Shown here piece by piece: positions 1 through 11,160 of a DNA stretch of 64,000 nt (position 1 is its first letter; the number at the start of each line of letters is the position of its first letter). Below the pieces are notes generated by a model. That model saw only the letters and a list, made by a program, of their open reading frames with translations. It was not told the DNA's origin and searched no databases. Made by a program: the position numbers and the translations under genes. The DNA is from Miscanthus floridulus (lineage: Eukaryota > Streptophyta > Magnoliopsida > Poales > Poaceae): NCBI RefSeq assembly GCF_019320115.1, contig NC_089598.1:24954564-25018563 (forward strand). Direction: 5' to 3'.

Positions 1-1000
1 ACCACGCTGGCCAACTGAAATACACATAAAATGAATGGAATCTTTCTATCTGTAACAGAACAGCGCGCTGTTGGAACGGAAACCACTTTCCTGCTGGCTT
101 TACCATTTCTGCACAAACTCTTAACCGCGCTTGACCTAGGCAGGCAGACCTTGAAACAGCAACGTGCAAGTTGCAAGCAAGGCTAATAATACAGCCGGTT
201 TGCTGGTGTAAGATTCTTTGTAGCCTTCTCTCAGCCCACTCATATAATAGTTAGCTCTTTTACAGTTAATATATGGCCCACTTGTCTCTCTCACAGACTT
301 TCTTGGTTCTGGTGTTCAAGCTGGCTGTAAGCTTACAGCCCGCTTCTCCTCTCTCTCCTCCCCTCTCTCCTCCACCTCAGCATTTAGTCGGCTTACAGCC
401 TGCTATTATACTTGCTCTTAGATGGGGAAACCAACCAAACTGTATGCTACCCATGCATCGCTGCGGCTTGCTATTTTCAGTCGCCCTCGCCCTTTGAGGC
501 CATGAACCTGGCTCGGCCAACGCAGACGCGACCAGCACCAGAGAGCCAACCCTGCGCACGGCACCACACCGGTCGAGAGAGGATCGAGTTCCAGAGATTT
601 CCCCGCCCGGCAATCGCATATTCGTATCGGCCGACGCCCGTCGGATTGCCAGCTGCGGTGCCGGTGCGCCCGTGCCAGACCCGGATCCCGAGGCTGCCCA
701 CCACCCACCGCGCCTCGTCCTTCCCCTCCACGCCACCGCGCCCTACATTGGCCGCGCGGGCCCCACCCTCGCCGCGTCGGGTCAAACTCCACCCCCCCCC
801 CCCCCCCCCCCCCCCCCCGCCCCCCCCCATCACCTCGCCTCGCCTCAGCTCACGGCCTCACCCATCCACCCACCCGCCTCGCCTCGTCTCCATCCACAGC
901 GACCACGCCCCTCCCATCTTCGCTCTCTCCGCTCACCTCCACTTCCCCGCCCCCGTCTCCGTCCTTGACACGGGCGCGCACCCGTCAGCCCTCCGGCTTC
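1..1000. other. Upstream/intergenic region of CID7-like gene, with poly-C tract
   Basis: No convincing protein gene is visible. The ORFs here are low-complexity Pro/Arg or Gly runs produced by CT-rich DNA. A long cytosine homopolymer lies at about 792-828 (interrupted once by G at 819). The GC- and CT-rich half from 500 onward is typical of a grass promoter and 5'UTR and probably serves the gene that follows. No TATA box could be assigned with confidence. Confidence 0.5.
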
Positions 1001-1169
1001 CCCGTGGCCCCGTCCCGATCCGGAGCCGACTCGACCTTGTTCAGGAGGGGGGAGAGCCCGAACCGCGGCGGGCGGGAGGGCTCCTTTTAGTTTGCCCCGC
1101 CGGAGGCCAGCCGCCCCATGGGCCGGTCGCCTGAGCGCGCTACGTATCAGCTCATCGACCGGCGGAAAG

Positions 1170-2566
1170 GTACTGGTCTCCCCGTCTCCTTGCTTCTTCT
1201 CTCGATAGATCTGGTGAATTCCGCGTAGATCTGGTCCGGATCTCCTCCTCTGTCGGGTACACTGGTCGGTTGGCTGGTAATTAACCAGTGTCCCGTCGCA
1301 TGCGTGCTGTGAAAAAAAAGCCCTTCTTTTCTCGCCGCTTTAGCGTCGGGTGCACGTCGTGAGCGTGTGCACCGCACACGAGAGCAATTAAGCAAAGCTG
1401 GTGCACTATTTGCTCAACTTTTTATTGCTATCTTGGCTTCGCTCGAGTGTAATTATTATTAGTATGATTAAGGCTGGAGTTCCAAGCAATTGATAGGTTT
1501 GAGGCCTTGAGGGCGCCGGTTTGAGAACGGCTACTAGGGCAGCATCTCAAGTTTATGCTTTGCTGGCTCATTTGATAACAGCAATAATTCGTTCTTTTGT
1601 TGCCTATTCTCTGCTTCGTTTGCTATTTATCGTTGAACAGAAGAAAAAAAAAAAGCATAGTTGTGAATTTGGAAGGTGCAAACTAATACCATGTTGGGAA
1701 GAAGATGCTTCTTTTACGATGCAGTACCGTGCTGCATCTTCTTTTAGTAAAGGAGGCATGCATATGAGTGACAGGAAGCATCTGCTTTTGTTTCCGCTGT
1801 GAATACGCCATCGGTTTCGGGAAAGAAAGCTACAATTCTTGGGTCTTTGGGTATTATCAATTTTATTGATGCTGGTGGTGGCATAACGGCCTCACACTGT
1901 GACTGGGATAATAAGGAAAATTCTTTCTGAAGCAATAGCTTTAAGGAGGCTCTTCTAAGAAAACCTTGGCCGCTCTGTCTTATTTATTTAATTGTGGTTT
2001 TCATTATAGGAACCAGGAAGTCAGTTATTATGATTCAAATATTATCCTAATGTAAAGATCTACTAACAAGAGCCACACTATGCTTTGTGATTATATATAC
2101 TTCATCGGTCGGTAAATATAGGCCCATCTAGGTTTGTCCTAAGTAACTTTTCAACTTTGACCATCAATAAAAAAATATGTACATTGACAATAGGAGATTG
2201 ATGTTATTAGATTAACTTTTAGAAATAGTTTCATAATATATAACACTTCTCATTTAAGACAATAGACTTTTATGTATACGGCAAGTCAAAGTTAAAAAAG
2301 AATAGCTTGACTTGGGACAAACATGGATGGACTTGTATTTATGATAGGAGGAAGTAATTGCGTGTTAATAATAAATAAACGGCTGTAGTCAGTGTAAGTA
2401 GGGACTTTATTTTTGTAGACTACTGCATTTTAAGAGTATTTCACTGACAACCTTTCTATTTAGGCTACGTTAATAAAGCTTGAAAAGTATATTTTTTAGT
2501 GTTTGTCCAAGGATTGGGAGCTCCACCATGCCTTTACATAACTCTTTTTTTCCCGTTTCTTCGCAG
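1170..2566 (+). other. Probable 5'UTR intron of the CID7-like gene
   Basis: A good donor (gcggaaag|gtactg) at 1169/1170 and a pyrimidine-rich acceptor (tttcttcgcag) ending at 2566 bracket about 1.4 kb of AT-rich DNA. The acceptor lies just upstream of the ATG at 2635, so the first exon would be non-coding. The intron contains a Stowaway-type MITE. Transcript data would be needed to fix the first exon start. Confidence 0.5.
2100..2354. mobile_element. Stowaway-like MITE in the 5'UTR intron
   Basis: The ends are inverted copies: cttcatcggtcggtaaata at the left and the complement of tatttatgataggaggaag at the right. Both are flanked by TA (2098-2099 and 2355-2356), the target duplication of Tc1/mariner-type Stowaway elements. 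It is about 255 bp, AT-rich inside and has no coding capacity. The TIRs match imperfectly, so it is an old copy. Confidence 0.65.
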
Positions 2567-2634
2567 GGCTTGGGTAAATCATTGTTGAACACATCTCTCT
2601 TGTACATGTAACATTGCATGTAATTTCTGTTAAG

Positions 2635-5338
2635 ATGAGTTCACTAAATAAAGTTGTTTCAAATAGTGGAGATGCGTGTTCAGTGTTACCTAGTAAAGTC
2701 ACGTCATTAAATCCCAATGCAGCGGAGTTTGTACCTTCATTTGTTAAACCATCTCTTGGAAGTACTACAGTTCCAGATGTAACTAAGTCAGATTTTAGGG
2801 GTTCTTCTGGAAAAACAATCCTCGACAGGTCCGAGTCATCAAAGTCTAATAACTCGGATGATGAGGCACACCAGTTTTGGCGTAAGCAGCTTCCTGATGA
2901 CATTATTCCAGACTTCACTTCTTTTGAGAAAATTGAACAAGGGCCTGAAGAACTGTCCCTTGCTGGATTATCCTTGAATGCACCCCCCTTTTATGGGACA
3001 ACATCCAGTCGCTTCTCAAGAGAACATCACGAATTATCTTCTCCAGCTACCAAGGGCCTGGAACTGGAACATACTAATCTGCTGTATGAAGATAATTACC
3101 TGGGTTCAAGCAACTGGGAGCAAAATTATATTGATGATCTTCATATTGCTAATGGAAACCAGGACCTTCATTATGATTCTGAAACTGGTGTAAGCTTTTC
3201 TGATAGTTTTGCTAGTGAGTATGCTGCCTCATCAGATGGCCTTGTTGCTCCCCTGGAGTACTTGGTATCTCAGTTCCCTGGATTTTCAGCAGAGAGCCTT
3301 GCAGAGCTGTACTACGCAAATGGGTGTGATTTCAACCATACTATTGAAATCCTCACCCAGCTAGAGGTAATTCCTTCCTTACTGCAACACTAAATTAAGT
3401 CTTCCAGATATCCACTCAGAATTAGCTTTACCAAAAAAAGCGAAAGTAATTAAATGTATGCTCTTTTGCTCAGATGTCAGATCAGTGTTCTTTAGAATTA
3501 TTATCGAAGTGGTTTGGAAATACTCCCTCTGTTCCAAATTGTAAGACGTTCTGGCTTTTCTACATACATATCTTTTGCTATGCGCCTAGATATACATTAT
3601 ATCTAGATACATAGTAAAAGCTATGTATCTAGAAAAGCCAGAATGTCTTACAATTTGGAACAGAGGGAGTAATTATGATGCTCACTGGAATATGTCTCCC
3701 ACCATTTCAATCAAAATGTTACTGGTTGCCACCTGTTAGACAAGAACTATATACTAGCATAAGAATTTTTGTGGAGCTCATCAAGCATGCCATGGACTGG
3801 TTGCAAAACATCGTTATCATGCTGTTTAAGTGTACTCTTTACTAAAGCAGTAATGCTACACGAAAAGACAATTTGAATTCCTCACATCTTCAATTGCAGT
3901 TCTGCATTGATTTTAAAACGCTTGTGTACATCCAGAACATTTTGGGACTATCCATAATTATGTTTTTCCTGTTTTTTCAGATGCAAGTTGATGCTACACC
4001 CAATCACACACTGAATCTGGACCCACAACACACCAAACTTTAGCACTGGGGATTTCCCTGCACTTCCAACACTCGAGGACCAAAATGGTTTCAATAAGGG
4101 TAATGTGGGATGTACTTAGCATGTTCAATGGGCGCGGTTCATCTGCGATGCCTACTGGAGCTGGTGATTTTGTTTCAGCTGTTCGCAAACTTGCGTCACA
4201 GAATTCTGGCCAGTGGAAGTTTAAAAAGGGTCCTGAATATGGTAATGGTGTTTCAGGCTCTTTCTGTACCCAAACAGTACAGTTCTAACACTAAACAATC
4301 ATCTGGGAACAAGTTTCAAAGCATCAGCAGTGCAAGAGCTTGCCCCATGGCTTGAGACTGGCGATGCAGTGGGTAATACTCATCTGATACTCTCTGAAGT
4401 CTTTCTGGTCCATATTGCACAGTTCCCTCCTTTATGTTTCATGTTTGGATGAGGATTGCTCTTGCTTGTTTTCTTCATTTAGTGAAAGATCGGGAATTGC
4501 AAGAAATCAGGGAGAATTATGCTACCTTTTGAGTTCCTTTAGTATGTTCCAATTATGCTCTGATTAATTTATCTCTGTATATGCAATCCACCAGCAAGTA
4601 TGTACTCAGAATCAAGGGGAGAAGCTCGTGATTTTGCTAGGGTCCGAAATGCATGCTTTGAGCAGGTAAACACTATTGCATATGGATACTGAAGCCTACA
4701 CTTGCAATTTCTTTTGCCTGTTTTAGTAAGGTTCATTTTTTCATGAATAGAGTTCACTATCTGTAACATACTGTTTTTAAGTTTGGTACTCTTATGAGTT
4801 GCTAAGGTATTCACATAAGGATACACCTGACAGGCTAGACAGGCTTACTTGGTTGGCAACAAGGCTCTTGCGAAGGAACTCAGCATGAAGGGGCAGGCAT
4901 ACAATGTGCAAATGAAAGCAGCTCATGAGAAAGCTAGAGAAGCTATTTACCGACAAAGGTCTGATAGCTGTTTTACATGTTGACCTTTGGTTGTTCCAGC
5001 TTATGTAATATTGAAGTCTAATTTAGTTTCATACTTATCGTTTTCTGATGTGCAGGAATCCTGTTTCTTCCCAACGTGGGGGTGACCGCCTGATTGATTT
5101 ACATGGCTTGCATGTGAACGAAGCAATCCACATCCTGAAGGGTGAGCTCACTGCCTTGAAGAGCGTGGCGAGGGTAGCAGGGGAGAGGATGCAAGTCATG
5201 GTTTGCGTTGGAACAGGCCACCACACCAAGGGCTCTCGCACTGCGAGGTTGCCTATTGCTGTGGAGCAGTTCCTCCTGGATGAAGGCCTCCAGTACACGC
5301 AGCCTCAGGCAGGTCTGCTCCGAGTGATGGTGTACTAA
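2635..5338 (+). pseudogene. CID7-like PAM2-CUE-DUF1771-SMR protein gene, frameshifted in exon 3
   Basis: Homolog of plant CID7-type (CTC-interacting domain) proteins, which bind the MLLE domain of poly(A)-binding protein through a PAM2 motif. Exons by splice signals: 2635-3366, 3981-4372, 4595-4665, 4834-4958 and 5056-5338. Exon 1 encodes the PAM2 motif (SLNPNAAEFVPSF, about residue 30) and a CUE domain near its end (PLEYLVSQFPGFSAESLAEL). Exons 4-5 encode the DUF1771 helix (SRGEARDFARVRNACFEQ onward). The last exon encodes an SMR domain with the DLHGLHVNEA and GTGHHTKGSR motifs. I chose ATG 2635; an in-frame ATG at 2614 would add seven residues. Exon 3 needs about four single-base shifts (near 4020-4040, 4107, 4246 and 4341) to stay in the family frame, and an in-frame TAG arises at once. 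All other exons are clean and splice phases agree. It is either a recent pseudogene or a real gene with sequence errors. Family identity is secure; broken status is less so. Confidence 0.8.
3523..3669. mobile_element. Stowaway MITE in CID7 intron
   Basis: The 147-bp element has long terminal inverted repeats (ctccctctgttccaaattg at the left; its complement at the right). It is flanked by TA at 3521-3522 and 3670-3671. It sits in the intron between exons 1 and 3 and can fold almost end to end. This is the common Stowaway family of grasses. Confidence 0.9.
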
Positions 5339-5560
5339 CATCTCTTAGGTAAGACATCATGGAGAGAAAAAGGACAACCCAAAAAAAAGAGAAGAGAGAT
5401 GAAAACACATAAAAAAAGCGTCGTTGGAGCACGCACTGTAATTCCTTGTAGCTGTATATTAAAAGAGGCAGCAGGAGAATAGCCTGACAACAGAATACAG
5501 TGTAAAATTATACATAGCTTCATTCAATTCACATTCCTTTTCCATCCATCCGGTGCTGTG
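5339..5560 (+). other. 3' flank / probable 3'UTR of CID7-like gene
   Basis: AT-rich non-coding sequence directly after the TAA stop. No canonical AATAAA was picked with confidence. Nothing else is visible. Confidence 0.4.
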
Positions 5561-6615
5561 CAAGGTAAGTGGCTTGACAATTGTTTGTTGCTGAACACTA
5601 AGATGCATTTGGGGCCATTTGTTGCTACTGAACTCTACAGCTGCTGCATCTTCATTCCTTTTTGGATCGTATGGACCTGTTTGGGCTTCACTCCACCCAA
5701 ACTATGTTCCAAATACACTATGGAGTAGCTCTAAAAAATCTGGAGTTTATGGAGTACCCCTTTAGGTGCTCAACAAAACACCTGGATTTGACCTTTAGCT
5801 CCGCCGTTTCTTTTGAAGCAAAGCTTCGTGGAGTTATCCCTGTTTGGCTAGCAAAGATGGCAGCGGAGCTCATGAATGGAGCAGTCCCAAACAAGCCTTA
5901 TATTGTTCATGTCTTGATCCTTAACATTCCTAGGACCTACGTAAACTGGTCTAATACACTTTGAAACAGGTCTAATACACTTTGAAACACACATGTTTGT
6001 TCTAGTTGTTTGGTTTGTCATCTCTCTCATCGAAACATTGACATTCACGTCTAACTTTTGGCAAATTGTGGTAGCCATCAAAAGTGTGGCGAAAAAAATG
6101 AAACCATATTTGTGGTAGTTTGATTAAAAATGAGTCTATGACGTGTGAGATAAGGTGCTAAGAAAATGTGACGTGCTATAGTTATAGTGAACCAATCAAA
6201 CGCCTAAGAAACCGTGTCACGCCTGACTTGCGGCTTAAACAATATGGCAGTTCGATGGTTTTATTCGTTGATAGTATTAGTCTATATTAATGCAGTTTGT
6301 TCATGTTTGATTGTCTGCATATTATGTTGGTTTGTACAATGCTTAAAGCAGATCTAGTACTGTATTAGCTAGTACGCTAAATTAGGTCATGTTACACGAT
6401 GCAAGTATAAACAAACCAATGTGCTACAAGATAAAAATCCTCTCCCTCCTATATTTTACTAGAAACATGAGAACTCAACTAGAATATAGAAGTGACTACA
6501 TATTCTAGTATTGACATAAAAAAAAGGGTTATTGCCTCTGATATGACAATACTGGTGGAAGCACAAACATTATTGTTAATTAATGGAGTTGAAGCTTGGT
6601 TGTAGTATCAGCATT

Positions 6616-6756
6616 GGGCGTGTTCGGCTGGCTGGCTGGCTGGTTGCCGGCTGGCCAGCCACCTCACAGAATCACTGTTTACGTCCTACCAGAACAATAT
6701 TTTTCTCTCACAACAATCAGCCAGAACAATATTTTTTAGTCCTGCCGAACAGGCCC
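6616..6756. mobile_element. MITE with gggc(c/g)tgttcgg termini
   Basis: Begins gggcgtgttcggctgg and ends with the complement, ccgaacaggccc. It is flanked by a 3-bp direct repeat ATT (6613-6615 and 6757-6759). The interior contains gaacaatatttttctctcac, also found in the element at 20375-20491, so both belong to one family. A 3-bp duplication suggests a PIF/Harbinger-type (Tourist-like) origin, which is inference. Confidence 0.65.
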
Positions 6757-7803
6757 ATTGTTTCTAATCTAAGAATTAAGTACACATAGCTGCTATTACT
6801 ACTACTACTATCCGCTTTATCATGCTACAAAACTAGCCTAAATGGTTCGTTGGACCAGGCAGGCCTATTACTGCCAATGTGCCTAGTTGTACAGTTGGGC
6901 TTACGTGTTAACATCGTGAGTTAGTGCACATATTTAGGATTGCGTGGTGCATACGAGGTGAATATGAGCTAGCAATCACTGAACACATATGTATATTGAG
7001 TTGGCAAGAGTGTAGATAATAACATAATCAATGTTTGTTTTATGATAAAAAAGAAAGTTAAAATTCTAAAATGGTACTAAAAATTATAGAGAAAGGAGAT
7101 TTTTTCCCTTAAGTTTCTAATCTACATCCGATTAATCTATTTCATAGGTAAAAACCACTGTAATAACAAGAACAAAAATGAGGGAAGATAAAGAAAGGCA
7201 ATCTTAAAGCATATAGATGACATTAGAGATTAATAGGGAGGGAGAAATAACAAGAAAAACACTAATTAACATTATAACTAGCTACTTGGATGTGCATTGT
7301 GTTGACCAACTAGAATGTTGTGTAGGAAAAAACCACAACAATAATAAAAACAACAAAGTAGAGGGAGAAGATAACATAAATATTAGTCATAAATTATATA
7401 AATATTATTAAGGATTAACACAAAGAAGGCGGAGACAAACAAATAAAACACTAATCAGTAATTATTATCACCATTTATTAAATAATTAAGGGTATTATAT
7501 AATGGAGCATTCAAGAGGTTTGGGGTGTTTGCCCCCCTCACTCCGCCACTTCCAACGTGGCTTCGCCCATTTGCATCAACCATTGGCGCCTTGGTGCAAT
7601 AACTCTGGTGCAAAGTCGTCTCACTAGTTACGACTTGCAATCCCTTTAAAGCCAATGTTTGTATGCACACTTGTTGACTATCTTGTTGCTTTTATGTAAA
7701 TCATTACATCACTGTGTTATATTTGTTGATTTAGATGTATTGTATGCATTCATAATTGCTGTGATTGGCAATAGAAAAAAATCACGTCAATGTGACATAT
7801 ATA

Positions 7804-7895
7804 CTCCCTCCCTTCCAAATTGAAATATCCAAGAACATAATAAAAACAATGTGTCTAGATAAGCCAGAATAACTTACAATTTGATATCGAGGGAG
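7804..7895. mobile_element. Short Stowaway-like MITE
   Basis: 92-bp element with ends ctccctcccttccaaattg and caatttgatatcgagggag as imperfect inverted repeats, flanked by TA at 7802-7803 and 7896-7897. It shares its TIR with the MITE at 3523-3669 but is internally shorter. Confidence 0.75.
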
Positions 7896-10123
7896 TATAT
7901 AATACCCTTGCCCCGGAATGATATGTATATTTTGATTAGGGGAAAGTCAATCAAAATGTAATTTAATCGTTAATTTCTCTTACTATATATTGCCATTTAC
8001 TAAACGCGCCGTCGCAGTCGTTCTCGCTTTGTGTATTTCAAGCATATTTTTCTGACTTTGTGTCTCCATTTACTATATATAATACCCTTCACGCGCCGTC
8101 GCAGTCGTTCTCGGCGTCCTCGGCCGCGCGCGCCAGGATTCGACCGCGGAGGAGGTCTTCCTCCGCTTCGCCGGAGAGGGCGCCACTGTTCAGGTGTTCA
8201 ATGCCATGATGGGCGTTTATGCGCGCTCTGGCCGATTCGATGACGCACGGCAGCTGCTTGACACAATGCACGACCGGGGGATCGATCCTGACCTCGTCAG
8301 CTTCAATACTCTAATCAATGCCAGGTCCAAGGCTGGGTGTTTGGCCGCCGGCGTCGCCCTTGACCTCCTATCAGAAGTCCGACAATCTGGGCTAAGGCCC
8401 GATGTTATCACTTATAACACGCTCATCAGTGCTTGCTCACAGAGTTCTAATCTGGAAGATGCTGTGACGGTGTTTGAGGAGATGATAGCTTCAGAATGCC
8501 GACCGGATTTGTGGACATACAATGCAATGGTGTCGGTGCATGGCAGGTGTGGGAAGGCTGAGGACGGCTGTTTAGGGAGCTGGTGGAGAAGGGTTTTATG
8601 CCTGATGCGATCACTTACAATTCTCTTCTCTATGCTTTTGCAAAGGAAGGGAATGTTGACAAGGTGGAGCACACATGTGAGGAATTGGTTAAGGCTGGGT
8701 TCAAGAAGAATGAAATAACATACAACACCATGATTCATATGTATGGGAAAATGGGCAGGCTTGACTTAGCAGTGGGTCTGTATGATGAGATGAGGGCTGT
8801 GGGCTGTACTCCAGATGCTGTGACGTATACGGTCATGATTGATTCTTTGGGGAAGATGGATAGGATTGCTGAGGCGGGGAAGGTGCTGGAGGACATGGCA
8901 GATGCGGGATTGAAGCCAACTTTAGTAGCTTTTAGTGCTCTGATTTGTGCATATGCCAAAGGTGCAGGCTGATTCGGAGAAGACATTTGATTGCATGATT
9001 GCATCAGGTGTCAAACCTGATCGTTTAGCATACTTGGTTATGCTGAATGTTTTTGCAAGGTCAGGTGAGACAAAAAAAAAATGTTGCGTCTGTATCGAAC
9101 AATGATGAATGATAATTATAGACCAGATGATGACATGTACCAGGTCTTGCTTGTTGCACTTGCAAAGGAAGATAAGTGTGAGGAGATTGAAGAAATTATC
9201 CAAGACATGGAATTACTTTGTCGAATGAATCTGGGAGTAATATCAGCAATACTTATCAAGGCGAGGTGCATTTCCCAGGGCGCTAAACTATTAAAAAAGG
9301 CTTGTCTCCAGGGATACAAGCCTGATGCTAAGAGCTTATGGTCCATTATGAATGCATATGCAATGACAGAAAAGCATGAGGAAGGTCTCTCTTTGCTTGA
9401 ATGCATCCGTGAGCATGTTTCCAGTTCCCAGGATTTGATATCAGAATGTTCCGTCATACTTCTATGCAGAAAACAGACGACCATTTCTGCCTATGAACAG
9501 TACATTCAAAGTTTAATGTTAAAATACCCTGGTCAAAACTGTAACTTGTATGAGTACTTGATTACATGCCTCGTGGAAGCTGAGTTGTTTTCTGAAGCTT
9601 GTCAAGTGTTCTGCGACATGCAGTTTATTGGCATAGAAGCTTCTAAAAATATTTACGAAAGTACATTTCCACCTACTATAAACTGGGATTCCCAGAAACA
9701 GCACATGGGTTGATGGATGATGCTTTGCAATCTGGTATTCCGTTAAACATTCTCTCTTGTAGGGTAACTATAATTGAAGCATATGGGAAGATAAAACTCT
9801 GGCAGCAAGCAGAAATCTTGGTGAAAGGGCTGAGGCAAGCATCAGGTATCGATAGAAGGATTTGGAATGCTTTGATATATGCATATGCAGAGAGTGGACT
9901 TTATGAGAAAGCAAGGGCAGTCTTTGATAATATGATTAAAACAGGTCCTCCGCCAACTGTTGATTCGGTTAATGGAATGATGAGGGCATTGATTGTTGAT
10001 GGCAGATTGGATGAGTTGTATGTCGTTGTAGAAGAGCTTCAAGATCAGCAAAAGTACCGTGCTCCTTATGCTTGATGCTTTTGCAAAAGCTGGGGATGTA
10101 TTCGAGGTAATGAAATATTAGAT

Positions 10124-10569
10124 TGATCTCCACCAGTTGGCCCAACGGCCAATTGGGCCCTTGATCCGCGCCCTGATTGGGGGCGCCTAGCCGTTCTCCT
10201 GGCTGATGGGCCCCCGTCGCGCAACGCTATAAAGAGGAAGGTGGGGGCCGGGGCGCAAGGTACGAGGTTCACCGTAGCCGCCAGCGCCCCACCGAGATTC
10301 CTAGCCCTAGTCCGATCTAGAAAGGCACGCTGTAAGCGACGGGAAGTCCACATCGCCTTCACCATCGCCACTGGTCCGCGCCTACGCTGCTGCTACCGTC
10401 GACGACCTAGCGGGCGCTTGCACGGCTTCCCCTACACCGACACGTCGCAGCCACCTTGTTGGCGGCGCCACGGCCGCAACTGCACTCGACGAGGTACATT
10501 ACCAAGTCTGCTTATCTAAGTTAAGAATTTCCCCACTGATCTGCACCTAGAGGTTCTACAAGTCTATCA
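10124..10569 (+). mobile_element. LTR of a copia-type element inserted in the PPR gene
   Basis: A 446-bp segment begins TGATCTCC and ends TCTATCA, the TG...CA form of an LTR. It contains a TATA-like ctataaagagg near 10228. It is followed after one base by tggtatcaaagcc (10571-10583), a primer binding site for initiator tRNA-Met as in most plant Ty1/copia elements. It therefore looks like a 5' LTR in plus orientation. No second LTR copy is found in the window. Confidence 0.7.
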
Positions 10570-11160
10570 ATGGTATCAAAGCCAGGTTCTAGCGTGTAGA
10601 TTTAGCAGATTGGGGTAGAAAACAGAATAGAAATCAAGAATCAAGTGATTCAAATCGGATCGGAACCCAAACCCTAATCCTAACCCTAACCCTAGAAGAG
10701 AGTCGGCGAGGGGAGAGACCTACCCGGGTTCTCCTCACCGCCGGCGGTACCGCCGTCGTGTAGGAAGACCGTGCGCGCTGGAAGAGAGCCACCGCCTCGC
10801 CGGTGCTCTGCGGCGCCGCGTACACGTGCGCAGGGCGCAAAGAGCACCACCGCGGTGCCGCTCGACGACGCCGCGCGCGGCTCCGGCCGCACGCGTGCAC
10901 TGGCAAAGGGCGCCACGGCGGCGCCGCCACCTCCTGTGTCGCGTTCGCCCTTCAGATCTCGGGTGCGGCAGCTATGGTGTGCGGCGAAGAGAGGGATAGA
11001 GCTAGGGTTAGCGCGTATGGGGGACTAGGGCACCGTCGCCTAGACCACTCGACGGCGGCGCACTTAGCCTAGGGCGAGCGCGCACGCCGGCGAGGGCACC
11101 GGCGGCGGCGCCGCTACACCGCTGCTCCTTTCGTTTCTGGCTGCGGCAGTAGAGCCTTTT
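10570..11160 (+). mobile_element. PBS and untranslated leader of the truncated copia-type element
   Basis: Starts with the tRNA-Met-type PBS and continues as GC-rich non-coding sequence with no gag or pol domain. A short run of telomere-like units (aaccctaatcctaaccctaa) lies near 10671-10693. The element sequence gives way at about 11150-11170 to AT-rich DNA that looks like the intron before the last PPR-SMR exon. The rest of the element and the adjacent host exon are missing. The right border is approximate. Confidence 0.55.

Larger units (their letters stand above)
5561..8003. other. Intergenic region between CID7-like and PPR genes
   Basis: Mostly AT-rich sequence with no supported gene. 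It holds two MITEs (listed separately). A stretch at about 5670-5850 has mobile-element flavour (ctgtttgg near both ends and cactccac/gtggag arms), but its borders could not be fixed. Short ORFs here are not conserved-looking. Confidence 0.5.

Noticed and set aside
412..1134. Long plus-strand ORF of 240 codons near the window start
   Set aside because: Composition is Pro/Ser/Arg low complexity from CT-rich DNA with a poly-C run. It lacks any domain and overlaps a region better explained as promoter and 5'UTR.
7455..7670. Minus-strand ORF of 71 codons
   Set aside because: No start context, no homology I recognise, and surrounding AT-rich intergenic DNA; probably chance or a transposon scrap.
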